A stretch of DNA of 64,000 nt from Actinopolyspora mortivallis DSM 44261 (GCF_000384035.1 NZ_KB913024.1:1131655-1195654); one strand, 5' to 3'; positions 41,908 to 50,580 are shown, numbered from the stretch's first letter. The notes: a model not told the origin generated them from the sequence alone. A program made the numbers and translations.

Positions 41908-42724
41908 TCGATACTCACCGCCGCCCACCAGGCCCGGCTGGTGCATCGCGACCTCAAACCGGCCAACCTCATGCTGCAACCGGACGGCACCGTCAAAGTG
42001 CTCGACTTCGGACTGGCCGTGGCTCTCGACATGGCCGACATGTCCCGGTTGACCCGCACCGGCCAGCCCATCGGCACCCCGCCTACATGACCCCGGAACA
42101 GATCCAGGAAGCTACCAGCTCCGCCCACAGCGATCTCTACTCCCTGGGCTGTGTGCTCTACGAGATGCTCACCGGGCTACGGCTGTTCACCGGTTCGACC
42201 GCCTACGCCGTGATGCACAAACAGGTCTACGAGCGGCCGACGCCACTACGTGGACACCGTTCGGACATTCCGGCCGAGCTGGACGAGCTCGTCTCCGAAT
42301 CGGCCTGCGGCTGGAATGGGCCAAGGTGCTGTTCGACGGTGGCCAGTACCAACGAGCCGGTCCCGTGTACCACACGTTGGCCACCGACCTGGCACAGCGG
42401 GACGGTCTCGACACCGAACTCGTTCTCCACTGCCGGTTGCGCAACGCCACCTGCCACGCCCTCGGTGGTAACCCCGGGCACGCGCTGCGGATCATGAACG
42501 GTCTGTTGGCCGACGAACGACGGGTGTTCGGTGACGAGCACCCCCGCACGCTGGACCTGCGGCGTCAGATCGGGATGATCCAGTTCGGTGCGGGCAGAAC
42601 GGAGGAGGCCGAGACGACGCTGAGCGAGTTGCTCGACGATCTGCTCCGAACCCACGACCCGGAGCATCCCACCGTCGTCAAAGTGCGCGAACTGCTCGAC
42701 GTCCTGCCCACTGGCGGGCGATGA
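41908..42724 (+). pseudogene. Ser/Thr protein kinase-TPR gene, decayed
   Basis: Starts in mid-kinase: [19 protein letters not shown] is the catalytic loop and [13 protein letters not shown] the DFG segment. At about 42078 one base is missing within [10 protein letters not shown], shifting to the frame [21 protein letters not shown], which runs to SDIPAELDELV. The rest of the kinase lobe is deleted, and a third frame continues with TPR-like sequence (LEWAKVLFDGGQYQRAG, ALRIMNGLLADERRVFGDEH, AGRTEEAETTLSELL) to the stop at 42724. The N-lobe with the ATP site is absent. At least one truncation, one frameshift and one deletion make it non-functional. Confidence 0.8.
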
Positions 42725-42848
42725 TCATCGGTGCGGGCCGGTGTTCCCCTGTGGGAACCGGCCGGACGTCGGCGGAAAACCCCTCGCGGTTCGACGGCGA
42801 CGCGAAACGGACGACTGGGCGACACGGGACAGCGGCAGGGAGACACAG

Positions 42849-44942
42849 GTGGCCCGACTCGGTATCGACAAGGACTTCCTCCACGAGTTCACCAAACTCG
42901 AAAAAACGGTTCGGGATCGAGTGACCCGGACACTGGAGAAGTTCGAGGACATCAGTCACGCCGGAGCGCATCTGGAGAAGATCGCCAACGCGCGCGATCC
43001 CCGGTTCCGTTCCATCCGGATCAGCGACTTCTGGCGGGGGATCGTGCTGGCACCGGACTCGGGGGACAACTACACCCTACTCACCGTACGTCCGCACGAC
43101 GACGCCTATGCCTGGGCGAGACGGCACCGGGCTTCGGTCAACGCCGCCACCGGACGCATCGAGCTCCGCGACGTCGCAGCGGTGGAGGACAGCATGCCCG
43201 CGTTGTCCCGGCTGGCCGAAACCGCCCCCAGCCGGCTGTTCGACCACGTCAAGGACTCCCAGCTGCGGCAGCTGGGAGTCGACGAGCAGACCCTGGAGTT
43301 CGCGCGGGTGCTGACGGACTCGACGCAGCTCGAGGCGGCCAAGTCGTTTTTGCCGTCCAACCAGTGGGACGTACTGTTCGGGCTGGCCGCTGGCTACACC
43401 CCCGAGCAGGTGTGGGCCGAACTGGCCGCCGAGGTGACCGAGGCGGGGTTCGACACCGAGGATCTGGACGCGGCCGTGGAGCGCAGTTCCGATCGAGTCG
43501 TCCTCGTCGACGGACCCGAGGAACTGATGGCGATATTCCGGCACCCGCTGGCGACGTGGCGGGTGTATCTCCATCCCAGGCAGCGTTTCGTGGTCGAGGC
43601 CTCCTACGGTGGCCCGGCCCGGGTCACCGGAGGCCCCGGCACCGGCAAGACGGTGGTGACGATGCACCGGGCCCACCGGTTGGCCACGAACGGGGAGGGA
43701 CCGGTGCTGATGACCACCTTCACCGCGACCCTGGCCGACTCCCTGCGCACCGGCGTCGAGCTGCTCGTCGAGGACCCCGGGGTGCGCGAACGCATCGACG
43801 TGCGTCACGTGGACCAGCTCGCCAACCGGATCTTCCGCGAACACCACGGGCCTCCCACGATCCTGTCCTCCGAGGAGGAACGACGACTGTGGGACTCGGT
43901 CATTGCGGAGCTGGAGGTGCCGTTCACGGCCTCCTTCCTGGGTGAGGAATGGCGTCAGGTCGTGCTCGCCCGGCGGATCGGCAGTGCCGAGGAGTATCTG
44001 AACGCCAAACGCGACGGGCGGGGGCGCGGCCTCGGTTCCCGCCAGAAGGCCCGGGTCTGGCAGGCGGTCTGGGAGTTCGAGAACACGCTGCGGCGACGCG
44101 GGGTGTGGACCCATGAGACCGTCTGCGTCGAGGCGACCCGGCTGCTCGAACAGCGCGCCGAGAAGCCGTACCGACACGTGGTGGTCGACGAGGCCCAGGA
44201 TCTCAGCCCGGTGCAGTGGCGGTTACTGCGCGCGGCCGTGCCCGAGCTGCCGAACGACGTCTTCCTGGCGGGGGACACGCACCAGCGCATCTACAACAAC
44301 CGGGTGAGCCTGCGCGAGGTCGGGATCCAGGTGGTCGGACGGTCGAGCCGGTTGACCGTCAACTACCGCACCACCGCCGAGATCCTCGCCTGGAGTCTCG
44401 GCCTGCTGCGTGGCGAACGTATCGACGACATGGACGAGGGGCTCGCCTCCATCGCGGGATGCCGTTCGGAAGTGCGGGGTCGACACCCCCGTGTCCTCGG
44501 CTTTCCGACCAGGAACGCCGAGACCGAGCATCTGGTGACCACGGTGCGCGAGTGGATGGATGCCGGAGTACAACCCGGTGAGATCGGGGTGGCGGTGCGG
44601 TCGAACCGACTCGTTGACACGGTCATGGCCGCACTCGCCGGGGCCGGAGTTCCCCACGAGAAACTGTTCGGTGCCACTGGCGGCGACGAGCAGGCCGTCG
44701 CCGTGGGCACCATGCACCGGATGAAGGGGTTGGAGTTCCGTTGCCTGGCCGTGGTCGGAGTGACCGAGTACCACGTTCCGCCGGCCAGCGCGATCACCCC
44801 AGAGGAGGAGGATCCCGCGGCGCATCGTCGGGACACCCAGCGCGAGCGCTGTCTGCTGTTCGTCGCCTGCACCCGTGCCCGGGAACAGCTCGTCGTGTCC
44901 TGGCACGGCTCCAGGAGCCCGTTTCTGCCCGTCGAGGGCTGA
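42849..44942 (+). CDS. UvrD/Rep-type superfamily 1 helicase with RelE-like N-terminal domain
   Basis: 697 residues from GTG 42849, which has AGGGAG six bases upstream. Residues 1-105 resemble the RelE/ParE toxin fold (FLHEFTKLEKTVRDRVTRTL, LEKIANARDPRFRSIRISDF, WRGIVLAP, RPHDDAYAWARRH). A linker precedes the SF1 helicase core: Walker A GGPGTGKT near 261, Walker B VVVDEAQDLSP near 445, GDTHQRIYNNR, LTVNYRTTAEI, TMHRMKGLEF near 620 and VACTRAREQLVVSW near 675. All ATPase motifs look intact. The DUF262 gene starts 65 bases later on the same strand. The pair is probably a defence module; the reaction is unknown. Confidence 0.88.
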   Translation: MARLGIDKDFLHEFTKLEKTVRDRVTRTLEKFEDISHAGAHLEKIANARDPRFRSIRISDFWRGIVLAPDSGDNYTLLTVRPHDDAYAWARRHRASVNAATGRIELRDVAAVEDSMPALSRLAETAPSRLFDHVKDSQLRQLGVDEQTLEFARVLTDSTQLEAAKSFLPSNQWDVLFGLAAGYTPEQVWAELAAEVTEAGFDTEDLDAAVERSSDRVVLVDGPEELMAIFRHPLATWRVYLHPRQRFVVEASYGGPARVTGGPGTGKTVVTMHRAHRLATNGEGPVLMTTFTATLADSLRTGVELLVEDPGVRERIDVRHVDQLANRIFREHHGPPTILSSEEERRLWDSVIAELEVPFTASFLGEEWRQVVLARRIGSAEEYLNAKRDGRGRGLGSRQKARVWQAVWEFENTLRRRGVWTHETVCVEATRLLEQRAEKPYRHVVVDEAQDLSPVQWRLLRAAVPELPNDVFLAGDTHQRIYNNRVSLREVGIQVVGRSSRLTVNYRTTAEILAWSLGLLRGERIDDMDEGLASIAGCRSEVRGRHPRVLGFPTRNAETEHLVTTVREWMDAGVQPGEIGVAVRSNRLVDTVMAALAGAGVPHEKLFGATGGDEQAVAVGTMHRMKGLEFRCLAVVGVTEYHVPPASAITPEEEDPAAHRRDTQRERCLLFVACTRAREQLVVSWHGSRSPFLPVEG

Positions 44943-45007
44943 CACCGGTCGTGGTCGGAGCCTTCCGGACTCGCGCGAGACAGTCATGACAAGAGGAAAG
45001 GGAGACC

Positions 45008-47287
45008 ATGCCCACGCTTTCCACCCTGCTGTACCAGATCGACTCCGGGTCGGTGCTGCTTCCCGAGTTCCAACGTGGTTACGTGTGGAACCGGGAGCAG
45101 GTGCGGGAGTTGATGCAGTCGCTGTACCGCGGACATCCGGTGGGTGGGCTGCTCATGTGGGAAACCGACGCCGAAGGGATCTCCGTCCGGGGAGAAACCG
45201 GGGGTAACCACGGTCCCCACCTGCTGTTGTTGGACGGCCAGCAGCGCATCACCTCACTCTACGGGGTGATACGTGGTCAGCCACCGGCCTTCTTCGAGGG
45301 AGACCAGAGCGCCTTCACCGGCCTGTACTTCAACGTCGCCGAGGAGAAGTTCGAGTTCTACGCGCCGTCCAGGATGGCCGAGGACTACCGCTGGGTGAAC
45401 GTGACCAGACTCTTCCGGGAGAACCTCGGGGAGTACATCACGAGCTTCCAACAGCACGACCCGGACAATCTCGGTACCTACGTGGAGCGGTTGAACAGGC
45501 TGCACAACCTGCTGGAGCGGGAGTTCTACGCGGAGAAGATCACCGGGGACGACAAGAACGTCGACACGGTCGTCGACATCTTCAACCGGGTCAACTCGGG
45601 CGGGACGAAACTGTCCAAGGGGGACCTCGCGCTGGCCAAGATCTGCGCACAGTGGAGCGAGGCACGCGGTGAGATGCGCCGGACGCTGCGGACGTGGCAC
45701 GAGGCCGGGTTCGACTTCACACTGGACTGGCTGTTGCGCAACGTCAACGCGGTGGCCACCGGGCGCGCCCTGTTCACCGCCTTGGACCATGTCTCGGCCG
45801 AGGAGTTCCGGGAGGCGTTGCACCGGTCCACCGGATACATAGGCCGGTTCCTCGACCTGGTCTCCGGCCGGCTCGGGCTGGACCACGACCGGGTGCTGAT
45901 GGCCCGCTACGCCTTCCCCGTGGTCTCCCGGCTGTTGGAACTCAACGGCGGCCGCTTCGACGACAGCTCGCACCAGGACAAGGTGCTGTACTGGTACATC
46001 CACGCGGCGTTGTGGGGAAGGTTCGCCGGCTCGACCGAATCCTTCCTCCAGCGGGACTACGAAACCGTCGAACGAGCCGGCATCGACGGACTGATCACCG
46101 CGCTGGAGCGGTGGCGTGGCGGCAACCTCGACGTGCACGCCCACGATTTCGAGGGGTCGACGAAGGGGTCGCGTTTCTACCCGCTGCTGTACATGCTCAC
46201 CAGGGTCAGACAGGCCCGGGACTTCGGCAGTGGGATACCGTTGCGCGCCGACTTGTTGGGCAGGAACTCCTCGCTGCAGGTTCACCACCTGTTCCCGAAG
46301 TCGCTGCTGTACCGGGCCGGCTACGAACGTTCGCAGGTCAACGCCATCGCCAACTTCTGTTTCCTGACCCAGGACACCAATCTGGTGGTGGGCAACAGGC
46401 CTCCGGAGGAGTACTTCGCCGAGGTGGAGGAGAAACATCCCGGGGTGCTGGCCTCGCAGTGGGTCCCCACCGACCCCGAGCTGTGGAAGATCGAGCGCTA
46501 TCCCGAGTTCCTGCAGGCACGGCGTGAACTGTTGGCCGAGGCGGCACAGTCTTTTCTCACCGAGCTGCGTACGGGAGTGACCTCCGCGGAGCGGGTGGAG
46601 CTGCAACCGCTGTCGGTGGCCGCCGACGACGCGCTGGACGCCCGGGCCGCCCAGGTCAGTGGGCTGATTTCCGAACTCGTCGGGATGGGGTGCGCGTACC
46701 CGGCCACCGACACCGAGATCGCCGACCCGCGTACGGGACGGCCGCTGGCCGTGGCCGAGGCGTTCTGGCCCGACGGGTTGCAGACCGGTCAGGGCAGCCC
46801 GGTGGTGCTCGAACTCGACACCGCCGAGGCCGACCTCGCCCGTCTGGAGGAACTCGGCTACGAGGTGTTCACCTCGGTGGATGCGTTTCGTGGTTACGTG
46901 CGCCGTCGTAACCAGGGACAGGAGGAAACCTCCACGGAGGACGTCGACGCCGGCGAACAGCGACCCCGTCCCGATCCCACGCGGGAGCCGTTGGTGGCCG
47001 AGTTCGAGCAGCGGATGCGTTCGTTGTACGAACGTGGGCGGAAGGAAGCGCACTACACCGCGACGTACTTCCTGAGTATGCTCGCCGAGCACGGCGGTTT
47101 GGACACCGCGCGCAGGCTGCTGGCCGGGGCGGCCGTCTCCGACGGATTCGCCGCGCTCTGGGAACGCGGCAGGCTCGATCTCACCGTCGAGGCCCTGGTC
47201 ATCCAGCCCAGGTTCGCCGAGCTGTTCTCCGCGGAGGAGCTTCGCACCGCCGAGCGTCGGCTCGAACAGTTCGGTTACGCCGCCTGA
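45008..47287 (+). CDS. DUF262/DUF1524 protein, GmrSD-like
   Basis: 759 residues. The N-terminal DUF262 domain carries LLLLDGQQRITSLYG (DGQQR near 75) plus LPEFQRGYVW and FNRVNSGGTKLSKGDL, the ParB-like nucleotide-hydrolysing signature. The DUF1524 HNH-type nuclease follows with VHHLFPKSLL near 424 and NAIANFCFLTQDTN near 446-459. A separate C-terminal helical domain (YERGRKEAHYTATYFLSML, LWERGRLDLTVEALV) has no function I can name. Fused GmrS/GmrD proteins are type IV restriction enzymes that cut modified phage DNA. ATG 45008 has AAGGGAG upstream. The DGQQR and HNH residues are intact. Confidence 0.9.
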   Translation: MPTLSTLLYQIDSGSVLLPEFQRGYVWNREQVRELMQSLYRGHPVGGLLMWETDAEGISVRGETGGNHGPHLLLLDGQQRITSLYGVIRGQPPAFFEGDQSAFTGLYFNVAEEKFEFYAPSRMAEDYRWVNVTRLFRENLGEYITSFQQHDPDNLGTYVERLNRLHNLLEREFYAEKITGDDKNVDTVVDIFNRVNSGGTKLSKGDLALAKICAQWSEARGEMRRTLRTWHEAGFDFTLDWLLRNVNAVATGRALFTALDHVSAEEFREALHRSTGYIGRFLDLVSGRLGLDHDRVLMARYAFPVVSRLLELNGGRFDDSSHQDKVLYWYIHAALWGRFAGSTESFLQRDYETVERAGIDGLITALERWRGGNLDVHAHDFEGSTKGSRFYPLLYMLTRVRQARDFGSGIPLRADLLGRNSSLQVHHLFPKSLLYRAGYERSQVNAIANFCFLTQDTNLVVGNRPPEEYFAEVEEKHPGVLASQWVPTDPELWKIERYPEFLQARRELLAEAAQSFLTELRTGVTSAERVELQPLSVAADDALDARAAQVSGLISELVGMGCAYPATDTEIADPRTGRPLAVAEAFWPDGLQTGQGSPVVLELDTAEADLARLEELGYEVFTSVDAFRGYVRRRNQGQEETSTEDVDAGEQRPRPDPTREPLVAEFEQRMRSLYERGRKEAHYTATYFLSMLAEHGGLDTARRLLAGAAVSDGFAALWERGRLDLTVEALVIQPRFAELFSAEELRTAERRLEQFGYAA

Positions 47288-47454
47288 GACCCGCCGCCGG
47301 ACCGGGCGAGCTGCGTCATTCCTCCGGGGGAAGGGGTGTGTCGCGGTCGCGGTTTCGGGCCCGTTCCGGAGGACCCTGTGGTGGTGTACGGCCGGGCGCC
47401 GTCCGGGGTGTTCCGAGACGACGGCGCCGAGTTCCTTGTTCGAGGGGAGTGCGG

Positions 47455-48156
47455 ATGTGCGCCACGTGCGGGTGCGGTGAGGGCGAAACGCGGAGCGGGA
47501 CCGTGCACGGGCTCGTCGACGAGGACGGGCGCGCCCCGGCGGAGGCCAACCGTGACTGGCTGACGGAGCGGGGCGTGCTGGCACTGAACCTGGTGGGTTT
47601 TCCGGGGGCGGGGCGGACCGCCCTGGTGGAACGCACGCTGGCGGAGAACGGGCCACGGGCCCCGGTGGCGGTACTGGTGGGTAACCAGGCGCCCGAGCGG
47701 GACGCGGAACGGCTGACCGCCGCCGGGGGAACGGTGGCGCGGATCGACACGGAGGAGGGCGCTCCTCCGGACGCGGAGGCGTTGGGCCGGAGCCTGCGCG
47801 CCCTGGATCCGGCGCGGGGCTCGGTGGTGTTGGTGGACAGCGTGTGCGATCCGGGTCGTCCGGCCCCTTTCGACCTGGGCGAGCATGCCCGGGTCGTGCT
47901 GACCGCGGCCACCGAGGGTGACGACGGGCCGGTGAAGTATCCGCACCTGTTCCACGGCGCGGACCTGGTGCTGATGAACAAGATGGACCTGCTGCCGTAC
48001 CTGTCCTTCGACCCGGCGGTGTTCACCGAGCGGCTGCGCGGGGTGAACCCGGAGGCGGAGATCCTTCCGATCTCGGTGACGGAGAGCCTGGGACTGGCGG
48101 TCTGGTACGACTGGCTGTCCGAGCGGGTGCACACGCCCGTGGGAGAAGGCGTGTGA
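47455..48156 (+). CDS. Orphan HypB-like GTPase with altered P-loop
   Basis: 233 residues, from ATG 47455 with GGGGAG upstream. The N-terminal MCATCGCGEGE is the HypB metal-binding start. The G1 P-loop reads GFPGAGRTAL, so the usual Lys of GxxGxGKT is Arg. G4 NKMDLLPYLSFD and the C-terminal VNPEAEILPISVTESLGLAVW match HypB, which inserts nickel into hydrogenase or urease. No hydrogenase or hypA gene is visible in this window. It could be a metallochaperone for another enzyme, or have reduced GTPase activity. The next gene, an oxidoreductase, starts 111 bases later. Confidence 0.8.
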   Translation: MCATCGCGEGETRSGTVHGLVDEDGRAPAEANRDWLTERGVLALNLVGFPGAGRTALVERTLAENGPRAPVAVLVGNQAPERDAERLTAAGGTVARIDTEEGAPPDAEALGRSLRALDPARGSVVLVDSVCDPGRPAPFDLGEHARVVLTAATEGDDGPVKYPHLFHGADLVLMNKMDLLPYLSFDPAVFTERLRGVNPEAEILPISVTESLGLAVWYDWLSERVHTPVGEGV

Positions 48157-48267
48157 CCCGAGGATCCGGGAGGTGAGGATGTGCGCGGCCGGGCCCCGTG
48201 GCGGGCCCGGTCTTTTCGTGGGAGTTTCGGGGAGCGGGCAGGAAGCGTCGTTCCGGGAGGCGGAGTC

Positions 48268-49164
48268 ATGCGCGCCGTTCAGTTCTCCGAGTACGGCTCC
48301 TCGGACGTGTTGCGGCTGGTGGAGGCGGGCGCGCCGGAACCCGGCCGGAGGCAGGTCCGGGTCGCCGTCCGGGTGGCCGGGGTCAACCCGCTGGACTGGA
48401 AGCTGCGCGGCGGGGTGATGCCCGAGCTCGCGTTGCCGCGCCGTCCCGGGCTGGAGCTGGCGGGCGTGGTGGACGCCGCCGGGGAGGGGGCCCCGTTCGG
48501 TGTGGGGGAGGAGGTGTTCGGCTGGGCCGACACCGGGTCGTACGCCGAGTACGCGTTGGCCTCGCTGGTGGCGCGTAAACCTCCGGAGCTGTCCTGGCGG
48601 GACGCGGCGGCCCTGCCGGTGGCGGGGGCGACGGCCGCGCGGGTGCTGCGCCAGTTGGAGCTCTCCCCCGGAGAAGTGCTGTTGCTGCACGGGGCCAGTG
48701 GAGCCGTGGGGCGGATCGCGGTGCAACTCGCGGTCGCCATGGGGGCCACGGTGGTGGGTACGGCCGCGCCGGAACGGTTCGAGGATCTCCGCTCGCTGGG
48801 GGCCGTGCCCGTGACGTACGGGGAAGGGCTGGTGGAACGGGTGCGGGAGGTGACCTCCCGGGTGGACGCGGTGTTCGACGCCGCGGGCAAAGGGGTCCTG
48901 CCGGACTCGGTGGAGCTGCGTGGGGGCACCGACCGGATTGTCACCATCGCGGACACGCGGGCCTCCGCGCTGGGGGTGGTGTTTTCCAGCGGTGGTTCGG
49001 CGGAACGCGGTACCGGGGTGCTCGACGAGCTCGCCGGGCGCGTCGTGGCGGGCGAGCTCAGTATCGCCCACGCGCGGTCCTACCCGTTGAGTGAGGCGGC
49101 CCGGGCGCAGGATGACAGCGAGACCGGGCACAGCGGTGGGAAGATCACGCTCGACATCGGGTGA
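48268..49164 (+). CDS. Zinc-independent medium-chain dehydrogenase (quinone oxidoreductase-like)
   Basis: A 298-residue NADP-dependent MDR oxidoreductase. ATG 48268 has GGAGG seven bases upstream. The N-terminal GroES-like domain includes MRAVQFSEYGSSDVL and GVNPLDWKLRGG; the Rossmann part carries LLLHGASGAVGRIAVQLAVAMG with the A-x-x-G-x-x-G type nucleotide motif. Zinc ligands are absent, as in quinone oxidoreductases. Likely substrates are quinones or enones; the sequence does not specify. It is the last intact gene before the duplicated ESX-related modules. Confidence 0.88.
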   Translation: MRAVQFSEYGSSDVLRLVEAGAPEPGRRQVRVAVRVAGVNPLDWKLRGGVMPELALPRRPGLELAGVVDAAGEGAPFGVGEEVFGWADTGSYAEYALASLVARKPPELSWRDAAALPVAGATAARVLRQLELSPGEVLLLHGASGAVGRIAVQLAVAMGATVVGTAAPERFEDLRSLGAVPVTYGEGLVERVREVTSRVDAVFDAAGKGVLPDSVELRGGTDRIVTIADTRASALGVVFSSGGSAERGTGVLDELAGRVVAGELSIAHARSYPLSEAARAQDDSETGHSGGKITLDIG

Positions 49165-49235
49165 CCGGAAACCTCCCGGCGACCGAGGGCGTGTCGGGGG
49201 CGTCCCGAGGTGCCCGCTCAGGCCCGGAGGAGTTG

Positions 49236-49288
49236 TAGGGGCGGGTGCTGAGGCGTTGGTGGGTGGAGAGGTGGTCGAACTCGGTCGT
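49236..49288 (-). pseudogene. Remnant of the small protein intact at 50639-50944
   Basis: Minus-strand codons read TEFDHLS then HQRLSTRP, i.e. the two ends of the 101-residue protein at 50639-50944 joined with about 230 bases deleted. The start ATG is changed to ACG (49286-49288). It marks the head of the first, decayed copy of the regulator/ESX module. Confidence 0.7.
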
Positions 49289-49297
49289 GAGTGACTG

Positions 49298-49493
49298 TGG
49301 CGCGAGTTCAACCACGAACAGCTGGTTGTTCCCGGCCTGCTGCAAACCGGAGAGTATGCCGCAGCGTTGACGGCCGCCAGCCGCAGCGTCGCGGAGGCAG
49401 ACCGGGACACGGGACTCCAAGGATCCGGCGGGGCCGGTGGTGCGTGTGGACACACGCGAGTGGTCGGCGTTCCTTCGGAGGTTACGCGGCTGA
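49298..49493 (+). pseudogene. Fused remnants of a DUF5753 regulator and a DUF397 protein
   Basis: From 49298 one frame reads WREFNHEQLVVPGLLQTGEY and AAALTAASRSVAEAD, the start of a DUF5753 domain. Near 49407 a second frame takes over: DSKDPAGPVVRVDTREWSAF and LRRLRG before the stop at 49491-49493, which is the C-terminal half of a DUF397 protein. The helix-turn-helix region, most of DUF5753 and the DUF397 start are missing. Both families exist intact at 51096-52173. One large deletion joining the two genes explains the arrangement. Confidence 0.75.
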
Positions 49494-49597
49494 GAGGGGC
49501 GGTCGCAGGGTGGTTTCGTCGGTTTGCCGGACGGGGTGGTGTCGGGCTCGTTAGGGTGCGGCGGACGAGGTGCACACGCGTGTGTGGGAGGCATGTG

Positions 49598-50021
49598 ATG
49601 ACGACGGTGGGTGGCCAGGATTCCGGGTTTTCCGAGGCGAGCGCGGTCTTGGGATCCATCCGGGAGGAGAACGCCTGGATCCGGCAGCAGATCGAGGGGG
49701 GCGGGTTGAGCATGGGAACCCGGCGCCGCCGACCACGCGGCCGCTGTCTACGAACGCGAAGCCAAAGAAGCTGAGAAGTTGTCTAGGTCAGCTGAAGGTT
49801 TACAACAAGTAACGGGGTTGGGAGATTATCCGTCGGGTCGGCAGTTGGCGGCCAAGTTCGGGAGTAAGGCCGGTAACGGTTCCACGGGGGCGGCGGATCT
49901 GCTGCAACAGTTCGCTGACGAGTTGAAGCGGAAGGCGGAGTTGTTCCGCGAGGCCAAGAAGAATTACCAGGCCACCGATGAGCAGATCAGCGGTGATCTG
50001 GGCAGGGGGATTCAGTGGTGA
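49598..50021 (+). pseudogene. ESX-associated helical protein, first copy, frameshifted
   Basis: ATG 49598, six bases after GGGAGG, opens TTVGGQDSGFSEASAVLGSI and continues to QQIEGGGLSM. One extra G in the following GGG run (near 49713) shifts the frame; the remainder, DHAAAVYEREAKEAEKLSRS, then LQQVTGLGDYPSGRQL and FREAKKNYQATDEQISGDLG, continues in the other frame and ends at 50021. The last third is identical at DNA level to the intact copy at 52279-52704. An internal restart could make only the C-terminal ~80 residues. Confidence 0.8.
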
Positions 50022-50164
50022 GTCGGTGGACGAGTTCGGTGGTGGCCGTGCTGGCCGGTGCGGTGTTGGTCGGTGTCACGGCGTGTTCGCCGGGTGGGGG
50101 TGCCGAGGGGTCGTCGGAGACTACAGGCCCGTCTTCCTCGGAGGAGGTTCTGGCGAGTGTGGAT
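49824..50164 (+). repeat. Direct repeat unit A (identical to 52507-52847)
   Basis: About 341 bases match unit B without a difference that I can see by eye, at a constant offset of 2683 bases. The unit covers the end of the ESX-associated gene and the first ~49 codons of the DUF3558 gene. Flanking sequence is clearly diverged, which points to recent gene conversion or recombination. Confidence 0.92.
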
Positions 50165-50560
50165 ATTTGCAATTTGCTTTCGGAAAAAGAAATGGAGTCC
50201 TTTGGCTTGGAGTTTCCGGGGGAATCCATAGATCAGTTGCCTTGGACATCTGAATGTGACTATTCCGGCGATCCGGTTGGGGTGAGATTCGTGAAGAATA
50301 CACGCCAGACGGTAGCTTCGTCGGAGCGGAAGGATGTCTGGGCGGAGTTCGAGCGCATCGAGGTCAACGGTCGTTCCGGGGCGCGGGCGATCACCAAGGG
50401 AGCGACGCAGGCGCGGACTTGTAACGTGATGTTCGATGCCGGGCAGGGCATGATCCAGGTGCGTGTCCAGGAAGTTGCTCTTCCAGATGATGTCGACGAG
50501 TGTGCCGAGGCCCTGAAGATCGCCGAGACGGTCGAACCGAAGGTTCCGGAGCCGGTGTAG
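50015..50560 (+). CDS. DUF3558 family lipoprotein, first copy
   Basis: 181 residues. The signal peptide ends in a VTAC lipobox, so the protein is an exported lipoprotein. A short Ser/Gly/Glu-rich linker precedes the DUF3558 domain (VDICNLLSEKEMESFGL, TSECDYSG, ARTCNVMFD) with four Cys that probably form disulfides. The first 49 residues equal the copy at 52698; residues ~50-93 differ strongly and their DNA is visibly richer in A and T than anything nearby, then similarity resumes at NTRQTVASSERKDVWAEFER. Overlapping GTG starts at 50015 and 50018 are coupled to the broken upstream gene. Function unknown. Confidence 0.85.
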   Translation: MVSRWTSSVVAVLAGAVLVGVTACSPGGGAEGSSETTGPSSSEEVLASVDICNLLSEKEMESFGLEFPGESIDQLPWTSECDYSGDPVGVRFVKNTRQTVASSERKDVWAEFERIEVNGRSGARAITKGATQARTCNVMFDAGQGMIQVRVQEVALPDDVDECAEALKIAETVEPKVPEPV

Positions 50561-50580
50561 GGGTGTTGGGATCACGGGGT

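Noticed and set aside
45254-49713. Long minus-strand open frames across the DUF262, HypB-like and oxidoreductase genes
   Set aside because: They are antisense to genes with clear family motifs and have shadow-type composition.
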